From the NCBI GenBank assembly GCA_017464565.1, contig JAFTZH010000054.1, forward strand, positions 21,569-85,568: 64,000 nt of DNA, given 5' to 3'. Source of the stretch: Clostridia bacterium. Lineage in GTDB: Bacteria; Bacillota; Clostridia; Oscillospirales; CAG-272. The translations under genes and the position numbers were made by a program. The notes beneath the pieces were generated by a model. That model was not told the DNA's origin, did not search any database, and worked only from the letters and a program-made list of their open reading frames with translations. This document shows positions 35,931 through 45,064 of this stretch, one piece after another (the first letter of the stretch is position 1; each line of letters opens with the position of its first letter).

Positions 35931-36626
35931 TTATTTCTGCGCGGTATCTTTCTTTGCCGCGGTATTTTTCTTGTTCTTTTTCTTAGGTATCGGAGGGTAT
36001 TTTGCATCGAATTTCAGGTTAAGGGAAGAGAAGTCGGTCTTTTTTTCTATTCTTTCCCAATCCTTCTCGCTGCCCTCAAAATGGATCTCGCAGAGAGACG
36101 GGCAATCCTCGAATATATTCTCGCCTATTTCTTTGAGAGTCGAGGGAAGAAAAACGCATTTCAATTCTTCGTTTTTAGGCGACGAGAAGGCGCGGTCGTC
36201 GATTCTTATAACGTCAAAGCCAATAATGCGGGAGGGTAACCAGAATACCTCTCCGTATCTCGCGCGGCACGCCGAAACGGCGGCTCCGCCCGCGATGCTT
36301 TTGTATTTCACGCCGAGCTTTTTGTACGCTTCGTCCGATACGAACACCGCGTAGATTACGGCGGCAACGGCTCCTATCGAAAGCCCTATTACGACGTTAT
36401 ACGCCACGGCTACCGCCACCGCGAGAACGACGGCGACGCATATGGCGAAGAGAAGCTGATTGTAATAGTTGTGAAATTGCAGGTTCCGCTTTGCGTATTC
36501 CTTGTGCGGCGGCAGAGCGGGACGCTCTTCTTTTACCTCTTGCTTGGGAACTGAAGCGGTCTTAACGTCGTTTTCGGTATCGGCATTTTGCACTTTAATT
36601 TCTTCACGCTCGTTTATTTCAGACAT
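35931..36626 (-). CDS. Membrane protein with BspA-type leucine-rich repeat, inside the mre operon
   Basis: 231 residues. A charged N-terminus, two adjoining hydrophobic segments (about 55-95) and a short LRR_5-like part: IRIDDRAFSSPKNEELKCVF, FLPSTLKEIGENIFEDCPSL and IHFEGSEKDWERI. A Lys-rich tail follows (PIPKKKNKKNTAAKKDTAQK). Only about two repeats are seen, fewer than in secreted BspA proteins, and no signal peptide is apparent. The gene lies between mreB and mreC, 30 and 41 bases from them, so it is co-transcribed with shape genes. Function unknown. Confidence 0.72.
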   Translation of the reverse strand: MSEINEREEIKVQNADTENDVKTASVPKQEVKEERPALPPHKEYAKRNLQFHNYYNQLLFAICVAVVLAVAVAVAYNVVIGLSIGAVAAVIYAVFVSDEAYKKLGVKYKSIAGGAAVSACRARYGEVFWLPSRIIGFDVIRIDDRAFSSPKNEELKCVFLPSTLKEIGENIFEDCPSLCEIHFEGSEKDWERIEKKTDFSSLNLKFDAKYPPIPKKKNKKNTAAKKDTAQK

Positions 36627-36656
36627 AATTTATCTCCGTTATATGATATTTTTAAT

Positions 36657-37664
36657 CTATTTTCCTCTGTATTTCAGGACGTCTCCCATCATACGCTCGC
36701 TCTCGATAACCCGTCCTATTCCCGCGCATACGCTGTCGAAGGGATTTTTTGCGATATTGACTTTTATTCCCGTTTTTTCGGCTATAAGCGTACTTATTCC
36801 GCGCAGATACGCGCCTCCTCCGGTAAGCGTCATTCCGTTGTCGTATATATCGGAGGATAGCTCGGGGGGAGTATCCTCAAGCGTCGCCTTTATGGCGTTT
36901 ATCATCTGGTCAAGCTCCTCGCTCATAGCTAATCTGATGTCGTCGGAATTTACGAGCGCCGAGGTAGCGTGTCCCGTGCGAAGCTCTCTGCCGAATACCT
37001 CCTGCGTTCCGAACGGGGCGGAGAAGTGAGCCGCTCCTATTCTTACTTTTAAGTGTTCAGCGGTTACGTCGCCGATAAGTACGTTTTTTTCGGAGCGAAG
37101 ATATTCTATTATAGATTCGTCAAGCGAGTCCCCGGCTACCCGTATCGAGCGGGATGAAACTATCCCGCCGAGGCTCATAACCGCGACCTCGGTGGTCCCT
37201 CCGCCGATGTCCACTATCATAGAGCCCTTCGGTCCTCCGACGCGAAGCCCCGTTCCGATAGCCGCCGCGAGCGGCTCCTCAATAAGCGCTACCGATCTCG
37301 CTCCCGCCTCAAACATAACGTCCTCTACCGCCCGCTTTTCTACCTCGGTAACGCCGTAAGGAACGCACACTATTACGACGGGACGGCTGAAAAAAGCGAT
37401 AGAGTCGGTCAGTTCAAAAAAACTTCTAATCATTTTAGCGGTTACGTCAAAATCGGCGATAACTCCGTTTTTAAGAGGTCTGAAGGCTTGTATTCCCTCG
37501 GGTGTTTTTCCGAGCATACGTTTTGCCGAACGGCCTATCGCGACTATTTCGCGAGTTTCTTTGTCGATAGAAACTACTGACGGCGTGCGTAAGATTATTC
37601 CTTTGCCCTTCATATAAATGAAAGTGTTTGCCGTACCGAGATCTACGCCCAAAATTTTCGGCAT
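36657..37664 (-). CDS. mreB: Rod-shape determining protein MreB
   Basis: 335 residues, full length. The actin-fold phosphate loop ILGVDLGTANTF, the second phosphate motif VDIGGGTTEVAV, and LTGGGAYLRG near the end are intact. It is the cytoskeletal filament directing lateral wall growth. Confidence 0.97.
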   Translation of the reverse strand: MPKILGVDLGTANTFIYMKGKGIILRTPSVVSIDKETREIVAIGRSAKRMLGKTPEGIQAFRPLKNGVIADFDVTAKMIRSFFELTDSIAFFSRPVVIVCVPYGVTEVEKRAVEDVMFEAGARSVALIEEPLAAAIGTGLRVGGPKGSMIVDIGGGTTEVAVMSLGGIVSSRSIRVAGDSLDESIIEYLRSEKNVLIGDVTAEHLKVRIGAAHFSAPFGTQEVFGRELRTGHATSALVNSDDIRLAMSEELDQMINAIKATLEDTPPELSSDIYDNGMTLTGGGAYLRGISTLIAEKTGIKVNIAKNPFDSVCAGIGRVIESERMMGDVLKYRGK

Positions 37665-37705
37665 AACGTATCCTCCTTTCCCAAGTCTTTAATCTGTATG
37701 GTTTG

Positions 37706-38293
37706 TTATAATACGGGATATCCCAGGCATTTGCGGTGCAGGTCGTTAAAAAGGTTTACGGGGAAGCCTACGACGCCGAAATAACAGCCTTCTATGCGGT
37801 TTATCCAAAGGGAAGCACGTCCCTGTATTCCGTAAGCTCCGGCTTTGTCGAACGGCTCGTCTGTGTCCACGTAATCGTTTATCTCGCTCTCTGACAGCTT
37901 ATCAAAATAAACCTTCGTTTCGGAATGAGATACGAAGCTCTCACCGCCTTTTATCAATGCCACTCCGCTGACCACCGTATGAGAGTTTCCGGAAAGAAGC
38001 CGCAGCATTCTTTTTGCGTCGGTGCGGTCGCGCGGCTTTCCGAGTATCTCGCCCCCGCAAAAAACCACGGTGTCGGCAGAGATTATCACGTCGTCCTCCG
38101 AAAGCTCGCCTTTTTGCGAAAGAAGCTCCGCGGCCGCGCGCCCTTTTCTGCGCGCCAGCTCCTCGGCAAGCTCCGACGGGTCGGAAAGAGAGCTTGTCTC
38201 GTCGGTATCCGCCGTTACCACGGTAAAATCAATTCCTATATTCGTCAGTATCTCCCGTCGTCTTGGGGAGCGCGATGCGAGAATATATCTCAT
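37706..38293 (-). CDS. maf: Maf family nucleotide pyrophosphatase
   Basis: 195 residues. The N-terminal ILASRSPRRREIL, the central ISADTVVFCGGEILGKPRD, and the end FDKAGAYGIQG with VVGFPVNL are the Maf motifs. The family hydrolyses dTTP/UTP or modified nucleotides and is linked to septum inhibition. It is first in the shape operon, as in many Bacillota. Confidence 0.93.
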   Translation of the reverse strand: MRYILASRSPRRREILTNIGIDFTVVTADTDETSSLSDPSELAEELARRKGRAAAELLSQKGELSEDDVIISADTVVFCGGEILGKPRDRTDAKRMLRLLSGNSHTVVSGVALIKGGESFVSHSETKVYFDKLSESEINDYVDTDEPFDKAGAYGIQGRASLWINRIEGCYFGVVGFPVNLFNDLHRKCLGYPVL

Positions 38294-38355
38294 ATTTTTC
38301 TCCGATAAAGCAATTTGTACGCCAAACGTATTTTAAGATAATATTATCCATAATA

Positions 38356-38384
38356 ATTATAGCACACTGAACTCCTTTTTGCAA
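38356..38384 (-). promoter_or_regulatory. Promoter of the maf-mre-mrdA operon
   Basis: Minus strand TTGCAA (38379-38384), 17 bases ending TGC, TATAAT (38356-38361). Confidence 0.75.
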
Positions 38385-38435
38385 TACGTTATAGGGCTAA
38401 TAAATGAAAATATATTATTAAAATCAGTGCAAATC

Positions 38436-38464
38436 TTGAAAAAAAAGAGAAATTATGTTATACT
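38436..38464 (+). promoter_or_regulatory. Promoter of birA-tmk
   Basis: TTGAAA (38436-38441), 17 bases, TATACT (38459-38464). It is 49 bases before the birA start. Confidence 0.75.
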
Positions 38465-38512
38465 GAAAGCATAAAAAAGCGAGCCTTTCGGCAGACCTTG
38501 CACGGAGGATAT

Positions 38513-39319
38513 ATGAAGCACGGCTTTATCGAAAATAACGAGGGGATTTCCGCCGAATCCATCTGCGGAATTCTTAAAAGCAAAGAAATAAAGGTATGCG
38601 TTCTCGATTCGGTCGATTCCACGAATAACGAGGCGAGGCGTATGGCGGAGCGCGGAGACGAGGCGCCCGCTCTTATAATAGCAAATTCGCAGAGCGCGGG
38701 CAGAGGGCGAATGGGCAGGAGCTTTTATTCTCCCTCTCAAACGGGGCTTTATATGTCATTGCTTCTCGGAGCGCGGGCGGATATGGCGGATAACGTAAGG
38801 CTGACCACGGCGGCGGCGGTCGCCGTTTGCAGGTCGATAGACGAGATTTGCGGAAAGGCTTCGGGCATAAAATGGGTAAACGACGTGTATCTTGACGGAA
38901 GGAAGATATGCGGTATTCTATGCGAGAGCTTTTCGGTGTCCGCCGGAGGCAGATTCGCCGTGGTGGGAATAGGCTTGAATCTTCACACCGAGAGCTTTCC
39001 CAAAGAGCTTGCGGACAAAGCGGCGTCCCTCTTTCCCGAGGGAGACGGAAGGGCGGTTTTTGCCGCGTCGATAACCGACAAGCTCTACGGCTTTTACCGT
39101 GAGCCTGACGCTGAAAATATTATGGAATATTACAGAGGCAGGTCTCTCGTGTTGGGAAAAAAGATAATTTTTACCGAGAACGGAAAGGCGGTCGAGGGCT
39201 TTGCCGAAGATGTGGACGATTTCGGAGGTCTTGGCGTAAGACTTCGCGACGGAAGTTTGCGGAGACTTTCGGGGGGCGAGATATCTCTCCGTCTCGGAGA
39301 TAAAGGAGATATATTATGA
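38513..39319 (+). CDS. birA: Biotin-[acetyl-CoA-carboxylase] ligase
   Basis: About 268 residues. The catalytic domain has the SVDSTNNEAR opening, AGRGRMGRSF (biotinyl-AMP loop), IKWVNDVYLDGRKICGIL and a C-terminal SH3-like domain. It attaches biotin to carrier proteins. There is no N-terminal helix-turn-helix, only about 25 residues before the catalytic domain, so it should be a non-regulatory ligase. ATG 38513 has GGAGG 6 bases upstream. It overlaps tmk by 4 bases. Confidence 0.92.
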   Translation: MKHGFIENNEGISAESICGILKSKEIKVCVLDSVDSTNNEARRMAERGDEAPALIIANSQSAGRGRMGRSFYSPSQTGLYMSLLLGARADMADNVRLTTAAAVAVCRSIDEICGKASGIKWVNDVYLDGRKICGILCESFSVSAGGRFAVVGIGLNLHTESFPKELADKAASLFPEGDGRAVFAASITDKLYGFYREPDAENIMEYYRGRSLVLGKKIIFTENGKAVEGFAEDVDDFGGLGVRLRDGSLRRLSGGEISLRLGDKGDIL

Positions 39320-39936
39320 GCAGAGGACGTTTTATTGTTTTCGAGGGTATCGACGGCGCGGGAAAAACGACGCAGGCGAAGCTGCTCGCAAAAAGGCTTG
39401 AGGCTATGGGAAAGCGCGTTTATATGACCGCAGAGCCTACCACTCTTGCTTCGGGCAGGGCGCTGCGCGAGGTGCTTTCGGGAAAGGTGAAGAAAAGCGA
39501 CTGCGAGATAGCCGTAATGTTCGCCCTTGACAGAATAGCGCATAATACCGACGGGGATATCGGAATAGAAAAAAAGCTCTCGGATGGAGAGTACGTAATC
39601 TGCGACAGATATTATTATTCTTCTCTCGCGTATCAGGGAAGCTCGGTGGACTACGAATGGGTAAAGAGTCTGAACGTGCGCTGTCCCGAGATACGCCGTC
39701 CCGATATATGTATCTTTCTCGACCTCACACCCGAGGAAAGTCTTGAGCGTATCAGAGCGGGAAGGGAAAGTACCGAGATATACGAGAATATCGATACGCT
39801 GACGAAGGTAAGAGGCTCGTTTATGAGAGTCATAGAGGACCTTGGGGAGACCGACAGGATCGAGATAGTGGGTGCCGCGCGAACGGCAGACGAGATAGCC
39901 GACGGCGTTTTCGAGGCGGTCAAAGAATATTTATAA
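39316..39936 (+). CDS. tmk: Thymidylate kinase
   Basis: 206 residues. P-loop FEGIDGAGKTTQAKLL at the N-terminus, DRYYYSSLAYQG (DRY motif) in the middle and FLDLTPEESLERI later. It phosphorylates dTMP to dTDP. The start overlaps the birA stop (ATGA), showing translational coupling. Confidence 0.94.
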   Translation: MSRGRFIVFEGIDGAGKTTQAKLLAKRLEAMGKRVYMTAEPTTLASGRALREVLSGKVKKSDCEIAVMFALDRIAHNTDGDIGIEKKLSDGEYVICDRYYYSSLAYQGSSVDYEWVKSLNVRCPEIRRPDICIFLDLTPEESLERIRAGRESTEIYENIDTLTKVRGSFMRVIEDLGETDRIEIVGAARTADEIADGVFEAVKEYL

Positions 39937-39990
39937 AGCTATTTAACCTATAAATAAGCAATTTTTGTCTTCAAAATATGGCGTTTTGAC

Positions 39991-40019
39991 TTGATTGACG
40001 CAAACATTTGTCCTATAAT
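39991..40019 (+). promoter_or_regulatory. Promoter of the isomerase/dehydrogenase pair
   Basis: TTGATT (39991-39996), 17 bases, TATAAT (40014-40019). It is 36 bases before the first gene. Confidence 0.7.
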
Positions 40020-40054
40020 AAAAACAGATTAAACAAATAACGGAGGTATTTATT

Positions 40055-40870
40055 ATGGCATTACCCGTTGCGGTTCAGGTTTATTCGGTCAGAAACGAGG
40101 CGTCGGCAGATCTGAAAGGCACGCTCGAAAAAATTAAGGAAATGGGGTACGACGGCGTCGAGTTCGCGGGACTTTACGGAAATTCTCCCGCGGATATAAA
40201 GAAGATGTGTGAAGATATAGGACTCGTTCCGATATCCGCGCACGTTCCTTATCTCGATATGGCGAGCGATCCCCGACAGGTTCTTTCACAGTACGCGGAG
40301 ATAGGCTGTAAGTACGTTGCCGTCCCCTATCTTAACGAGGAATTTCGTCCGGGACAGGAGAAATTTTCCGAGGTTATAGAGAATATCAAGCTTATCGGAG
40401 CGGTCGCGGGCGAGCTTGGGATGGAGCTTTTGTATCACAATCACGATTTCGAGTTTATCAAGCTTGACGGAAAATACGCGCTCGACGTGCTTTACGACGA
40501 GGTTCCCGCGTCTCTTCTCAAAACCGAGCTCGACACCTGCTGGGTGAACGTCGGAGGCGAGGATCCTTCCGCTTATATACTCAAATATTCGGGAAGAGCG
40601 CCGGTGGTTCATCTTAAGGATTTTTACGGCGAGAGGTCGGACGATATGTACGAGCTGATAGGAATAGAAAATAAGGCGCCCACCCGTCCGTCGAACTTTG
40701 AGTTCCGTCCCGTAGGAAGCGGAGTTCAGGATTTTCCGTCCATACTTGCGGCATCCGAGAAGGCGGGAGCGAAATGGGTGGTAGTTGAGCAGGACAGCCC
40801 TTCAATGAATCTCACCCCTATGGAATCCATAAAAAAGAGCAGAGAATATCTCAGAACGCTCGGTTATTAA
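40055..40870 (+). CDS. Sugar phosphate isomerase/epimerase family protein (xylose-isomerase-like TIM barrel)
   Basis: 271 residues. VQVYSVRNEASADLKGTLEKI at the N-terminus, YHNHDFEF in the centre, LDTCWVNVGG and VVHLKDFY are the family metal-site motifs, with His, Glu and Asp ligands. It probably interconverts a sugar or inositol-like substrate in the cytoplasm. It is 26 bases before a Gfo/Idh/MocA dehydrogenase, a usual pairing in sugar and cyclitol catabolism. The true substrate cannot be read from the sequence. Confidence 0.85.
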   Translation: MALPVAVQVYSVRNEASADLKGTLEKIKEMGYDGVEFAGLYGNSPADIKKMCEDIGLVPISAHVPYLDMASDPRQVLSQYAEIGCKYVAVPYLNEEFRPGQEKFSEVIENIKLIGAVAGELGMELLYHNHDFEFIKLDGKYALDVLYDEVPASLLKTELDTCWVNVGGEDPSAYILKYSGRAPVVHLKDFYGERSDDMYELIGIENKAPTRPSNFEFRPVGSGVQDFPSILAASEKAGAKWVVVEQDSPSMNLTPMESIKKSREYLRTLGY

Positions 40871-40895
40871 AATAAAAACGGAAAGGAATTTTGAT

Positions 40896-42074
40896 ATGGC
40901 AGACAAATCAATGGCAGGGCTCGACCACTTTTCGGTAAGAGCCGAGGATAAGGGAATTGATACGAGCAAAAAAGTAAGAGTTGGATTTATCGGCTGCGGC
41001 TGGATAGCGGATACGCATATGCAGTCCTTCATTAAACAGCCCGACGTGGAGATAGTCGCTGGAGCGGATATAGTTCCCGGCAAGGCAGAGGCTTTTTTCA
41101 AAAAGCACGGGCTTGAGGGTGTAAAGACCGATTACGCGTCGCACAAGGAAATGCTTGACGATGAAAGTCTCGGACTTGACGCTGTAACTATATGTACTTA
41201 CAACTGTCAGCATGCGGGACCCGCTATATACGCGCTCAACAAGGGCATAAACGTACTGCTTGAAAAGCCGTTTACCGTAACTCTCGACGAAGCGGTTGAG
41301 GTTATGAGAGCCGAGAAGAAGAGCGGCAAGGTACTTACTATCGGCTTCCAGCCGAGATTTGACGAGAATATGAAGCTTATTAAGAAGATAGTTCAGTCGG
41401 GCGAGCTTGGAGAAATTTATTACGTTCAGACGGGCGGCGGACGCAGACGCGGTATACCTACGCCTCACGGAACAAGCTTTATTGAGGAGGAGACCGCGGG
41501 AGTCGGAGCGCTTGGAGATATCGGATGCTATTCTCTCGATATGGTGCTTAACGCACTCGGATATCCGAAGCCCCTTACCGTTTCGGGCTATAAATCGGCG
41601 TATTTTGGAAAGGATTCCAAATACTGCGGTTACGGTAAAAAGGGAGAGGAATACTCCAAAAAGTTCGGCGTCGACGATTTCGCGGCGGCGTTTATCAGAC
41701 TTGAGGGCGGTATAGTTCTCGATTTCCGTATAGCTTGGGCGATGAATCTCGATACGCCCGGTGATACCATTATTATGGGTACGAAGGGAAGCTTGCGTAT
41801 TCCCTCTACCGAGTGCTGGAACGGAACGGTAGGCGGTCCTATGAAGATATACCACGAGGTGTCGGGCGTGCAGGTAGAGACCGAGCTGCCCGTGCTTAAA
41901 ACGTCGGGCGGTCTGTTCGACCACAAGATTCGTACCTTCCTTGACGCTTGTAAGAACGGTACGCCTTCGCCTATTCCGTCAAGCGAGATACTTTACAATC
42001 AGGCTATCATCGACGGCGTCGTAAAATCGGCTGAGGCAGGCCGCGAGGTAGAGATAGTTATTCCAGAGGTATAA
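40896..42074 (+). CDS. Gfo/Idh/MocA family NAD(P)-dependent oxidoreductase
   Basis: 392 residues. After a 28-residue leader, VRVGFIGCGWIADTHMQSF is the Rossmann motif. LLEKPFT holds the conserved EKP lysine, and GDIGCYSLDMVLNALG contains the active-site D-x3-H-type region with Cys/Tyr at the usual positions. It oxidises or reduces a sugar or cyclitol, probably in sequence with the upstream isomerase-like protein. Confidence 0.88.
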   Translation: MADKSMAGLDHFSVRAEDKGIDTSKKVRVGFIGCGWIADTHMQSFIKQPDVEIVAGADIVPGKAEAFFKKHGLEGVKTDYASHKEMLDDESLGLDAVTICTYNCQHAGPAIYALNKGINVLLEKPFTVTLDEAVEVMRAEKKSGKVLTIGFQPRFDENMKLIKKIVQSGELGEIYYVQTGGGRRRGIPTPHGTSFIEEETAGVGALGDIGCYSLDMVLNALGYPKPLTVSGYKSAYFGKDSKYCGYGKKGEEYSKKFGVDDFAAAFIRLEGGIVLDFRIAWAMNLDTPGDTIIMGTKGSLRIPSTECWNGTVGGPMKIYHEVSGVQVETELPVLKTSGGLFDHKIRTFLDACKNGTPSPIPSSEILYNQAIIDGVVKSAEAGREVEIVIPEV

Positions 42075-42091
42075 TATATATAGGGTTTATG

Positions 42092-42283
42092 TGGGGGGAG
42101 TGCCTTTTTGCAAAAAGGCACTCCCCCCATACCCCCTCTTCAAAAATCTTAAACGTATTGGATTTAATTTTTGATTTTCGTCTTTCTCTCTGTAGGAAGC
42201 AAGACAAAACCCAAACCCAACGTCTAAAGTTTTTTGCGGTGGGGGTTAGGGGGAGGAGCTTTTTGCAAAAAGCTCCTCCCCCT
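42092..42283. repeat. Composite palindrome repeat, copy D
   Basis: Left palindrome at 42092-42129 (38 bases; GGGGGGAGTGCCTTTTTG and complement, perfect) and right palindrome at 42248-42283 (36 bases, GGGGGAGGAGCTTTTTG, perfect). The spacer has CCCTCTTCAAAAATCTTAAAC, then GTAGGAAGCAAGAC, and ends CCCAACGTCTAAAG. It starts 18 bases after one stop and ends 22 bases before the convergent alaS stop. Confidence 0.9.
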
Positions 42284-42305
42284 TTATATATTATATATAT
42301 TACAC

Positions 42306-44936
42306 TTACTTAACCATAGCCGCAACGGTCGATTCGGCATTTGTCAATGCCTCGGCAATTTTTGAAGCGTCGCTTCCGCCCGCCATAGCGTTATCGGGAC
42401 GTCCGCCTCCGCGTCCGCCCGTTACAGCCGCAACGGCACCTACGAGCTTTCCGGCGTGAACTCCCGCCGCAACGGCATCCTTGCCCGCAACGGCAATAAA
42501 GTTGAGCTTTCCGCCTGCGTTTACGGCTATAACCGCCGCAACGTCGGAATAATTTGCTTTTATCTCGTCGGCAAGCGCGCGCGCGGCATCAAGCTGCATA
42601 TCGTCGTATCTCGCGCACACGAGACGAACCGAGCCTATCTGCTTTGCGCCTCCGAGAAGGTCGCCCAGCTTTGACGACGCGAGCTTTGAATTGAGCATAT
42701 CTATCTCGCGCTTCGCACTCTGAAGCTCGCCCTGAAGCTGTGAAGCTCTCTTTGCAATATCCGCCGTGTTCTGAACCTTAAGCTCGGACGCAGTCTGCGC
42801 AAGCAGGTTTTCCTTTGCGGCTATCAGACGGAGAACCCCCATTCCCGTAACCGCTTCTATTCTTCTTACTCCTGCGGCAACGCTGCTTTCGGATATTATC
42901 TTAAAGAGACCTATCTTTCCCGTATTGTTGCAGTGAGTTCCTCCGCAAAGCTCGGTTGAAAACTTGCCCATTTTAACCATTCTGACGGTGCTTCCGTATT
43001 TTTCTCCGAAGAGCGCCATAGCGCCTTCCTTCTTCGCGGTCTCAATATCGGTCTCAAGAGTCGTTATACCGTTGGCTACCAATATATTTGCGTTTACCAA
43101 AGCCTCCACGCTCGCTATCTCGTCGTCGGTCAGAGCCGCAAAATGAGTAAAGTCGAAGCGGCATATCTCGTTGCTGACGTAAGAGCCTGCCTGCTCAACG
43201 TGGTTTCCGAGAACCTTACGCAGAGCCGCCTGAAGCAGATGCGCCGCCGAGTGATTTCGGCAGACTGCGTCTCGTCTGCCGTCGTCGATATCCGCGTGTA
43301 CCTCGTCTCCAATCGAGAGAGTTCCGTTTACGACGGAGCAAAGATGTATATAAACTCCGTCGGTCTTTTTAGTGTCGTAAACGCTGACTATGAATTTATC
43401 CGAATATATCGTTCCAGTGTCGCCTATCTGTCCGCCGCCCTCTCCGTAGAAGGGAGTACGGTCGAGAATTACCGAGCAATCGCCCTCGTTGACCGAGTCA
43501 ACGCTTCCCGCGTCGGTTATTATAGCGATTATTTTAGCCTTTGATTTATAGTCGGTATAACCCGTAAATTCGGTCTTGGGAAGCTCGGAAAGCACGGATT
43601 TCGAGGATTCGTCCCAACCGCCGATATTGGCTCTTGCCTCTCTCGCGCGGTTCTTCTGAAGCAGCATAAGCTCCTTGAATTTGTTTTCGTCGATATTGAG
43701 ATGGCTTTCCGCCGCTATCTCACGGGTGAGATCTATCGGGAATCCGAAGGTATCGTAAAGCTTAAATACCTCCTCGCCCGAAATAACGTCGGCGTGTTCG
43801 GCTATCGCGCCTCTTATGAGGTTGGAGAGAATCGAAAGTCCCGCGTCAACGGTAGATTCGAATCTGTTTTCTTCCATAGAGATAACCTTGAGTATATAGT
43901 CCCTCTTTTCTTCAAGCTGGGTATACGCGTCCTTGCTCTCCTCAATAGCGGTGGTAACCGTTTCGGTAAGAAAAGCTCTGTTTATACCGAGCAGCTTTCC
44001 GTGGCGGCAGGCGCGGCGGATTATTCTGCGGAGGACGTAGCCTCTGCCCTCGTTGGAGGGGATAACGCCGTCGGCAATCATAAACATCGCGCTTCTCGAG
44101 TGGTCGGTGATGACGCGGATAGATATATCGTCGTTAGCGTCGGTACCGTATTTTTTACCCGATATTTCGGATACCTTGTCGATTATCTTTCTTATGGAAT
44201 CAACCTCGAACATATTGTCTACGTCCTGCATAACGCAGGCGAGTCGTTCAAGCCCCATTCCCGTGTCTATGTTCTTCTGCGCAAGCTCGGTATAGTTTCC
44301 GTTTCCGTCGTTGTTGAACTGCGAGAATACGTTGTTCCAAATTTCCATAAATCTGTCGCAATCACAGCCGGGCTTGCAGTCGGGCGAGCCGCAGCCGTAT
44401 TTGAGTCCGCGGTCGAAATATATCTCGGAGCAGGGTCCGCAGGGACCCGAGCCGTGCTCCCAGAAGTTATCCGCTTTTCCGAGACGGACTATACGCTCTG
44501 CGGGAACGCCTATTTTTTCGTTCCATATCTCGAACGCCTCTTCGTCGTTCTCGTATATAGAGGGCCAGAGCCTGTCCGCAGGTATCTCAAGAGTTTCGGT
44601 AAGAAATTCCCACGCCCACGGTATAGCCTCGTCCTTGAAATAATCTCCGAATGAAAAGTTTCCGAGCATTTCGAAGAAGGTACCGTGGCGCGCCGTGTGT
44701 CCTACGCGCTCAAGATCGGGCGTGCGTATACACTTCTGGCAGGTCGTAACGCGGCTTCTCGGAGGCTCCTCCTCTCCGGTAAAATATTTTTTCATAGGAG
44801 CCATTCCCGAATTTATTAAAAGAAGAGATTTGTCGTTGATTGGAACGAGCGGAAAAGAGTCGAGTCTGAGATGTCCCTTACTCTCGAAAAACGAAAGATA
44901 CTTTTCGCGCAAGTCGTTTAGCGATGTCCACTGCAT
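42306..44936 (-). CDS. alaS: Alanyl-tRNA synthetase
   Basis: 876 residues, full length. Class II catalytic core at the N-terminus, editing domain with NHSAAHLLQAAL and CGGTHCNNTG (zinc-type His/Cys set), coiled coil and a C-terminal C-Ala domain with GGRGGGRPDNAMAGG. It charges tRNA(Ala) and edits Ser/Gly. The leader is only about 70 bases and has no T-box, unusual for a synthetase in Bacillota though not rare for alaS. Coding is uninterrupted. Confidence 0.97.
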   Translation of the reverse strand: MQWTSLNDLREKYLSFFESKGHLRLDSFPLVPINDKSLLLINSGMAPMKKYFTGEEEPPRSRVTTCQKCIRTPDLERVGHTARHGTFFEMLGNFSFGDYFKDEAIPWAWEFLTETLEIPADRLWPSIYENDEEAFEIWNEKIGVPAERIVRLGKADNFWEHGSGPCGPCSEIYFDRGLKYGCGSPDCKPGCDCDRFMEIWNNVFSQFNNDGNGNYTELAQKNIDTGMGLERLACVMQDVDNMFEVDSIRKIIDKVSEISGKKYGTDANDDISIRVITDHSRSAMFMIADGVIPSNEGRGYVLRRIIRRACRHGKLLGINRAFLTETVTTAIEESKDAYTQLEEKRDYILKVISMEENRFESTVDAGLSILSNLIRGAIAEHADVISGEEVFKLYDTFGFPIDLTREIAAESHLNIDENKFKELMLLQKNRAREARANIGGWDESSKSVLSELPKTEFTGYTDYKSKAKIIAIITDAGSVDSVNEGDCSVILDRTPFYGEGGGQIGDTGTIYSDKFIVSVYDTKKTDGVYIHLCSVVNGTLSIGDEVHADIDDGRRDAVCRNHSAAHLLQAALRKVLGNHVEQAGSYVSNEICRFDFTHFAALTDDEIASVEALVNANILVANGITTLETDIETAKKEGAMALFGEKYGSTVRMVKMGKFSTELCGGTHCNNTGKIGLFKIISESSVAAGVRRIEAVTGMGVLRLIAAKENLLAQTASELKVQNTADIAKRASQLQGELQSAKREIDMLNSKLASSKLGDLLGGAKQIGSVRLVCARYDDMQLDAARALADEIKANYSDVAAVIAVNAGGKLNFIAVAGKDAVAAGVHAGKLVGAVAAVTGGRGGGRPDNAMAGGSDASKIAEALTNAESTVAAMVK

Positions 44937-45000
44937 AATTAAAAGCCTAACCTTTCTGTTTGTTAATAATCCTTGGCAAAAGCCTTAAATATATCAAAAT

Positions 45001-45029
45001 ATTATATCACCAAAATCGCGCCGTGTCAA
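45001..45029 (-). promoter_or_regulatory. Promoter of alaS
   Basis: Minus strand perfect TTGACA (45024-45029), 17 bases ending TGA, perfect TATAAT (45001-45006): the strongest consensus promoter in the window. Confidence 0.88.
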
Positions 45030-45064
45030 TAGCGGAGCGCACCGTTTGAAATTTTTTCGGTGTC

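Noticed and set aside
42306..45064. T-box riboswitch ahead of alaS
   Set aside because: The distance from the consensus promoter to the start codon is only about 70 bases, and there is no T-box sequence or specifier-loop structure.
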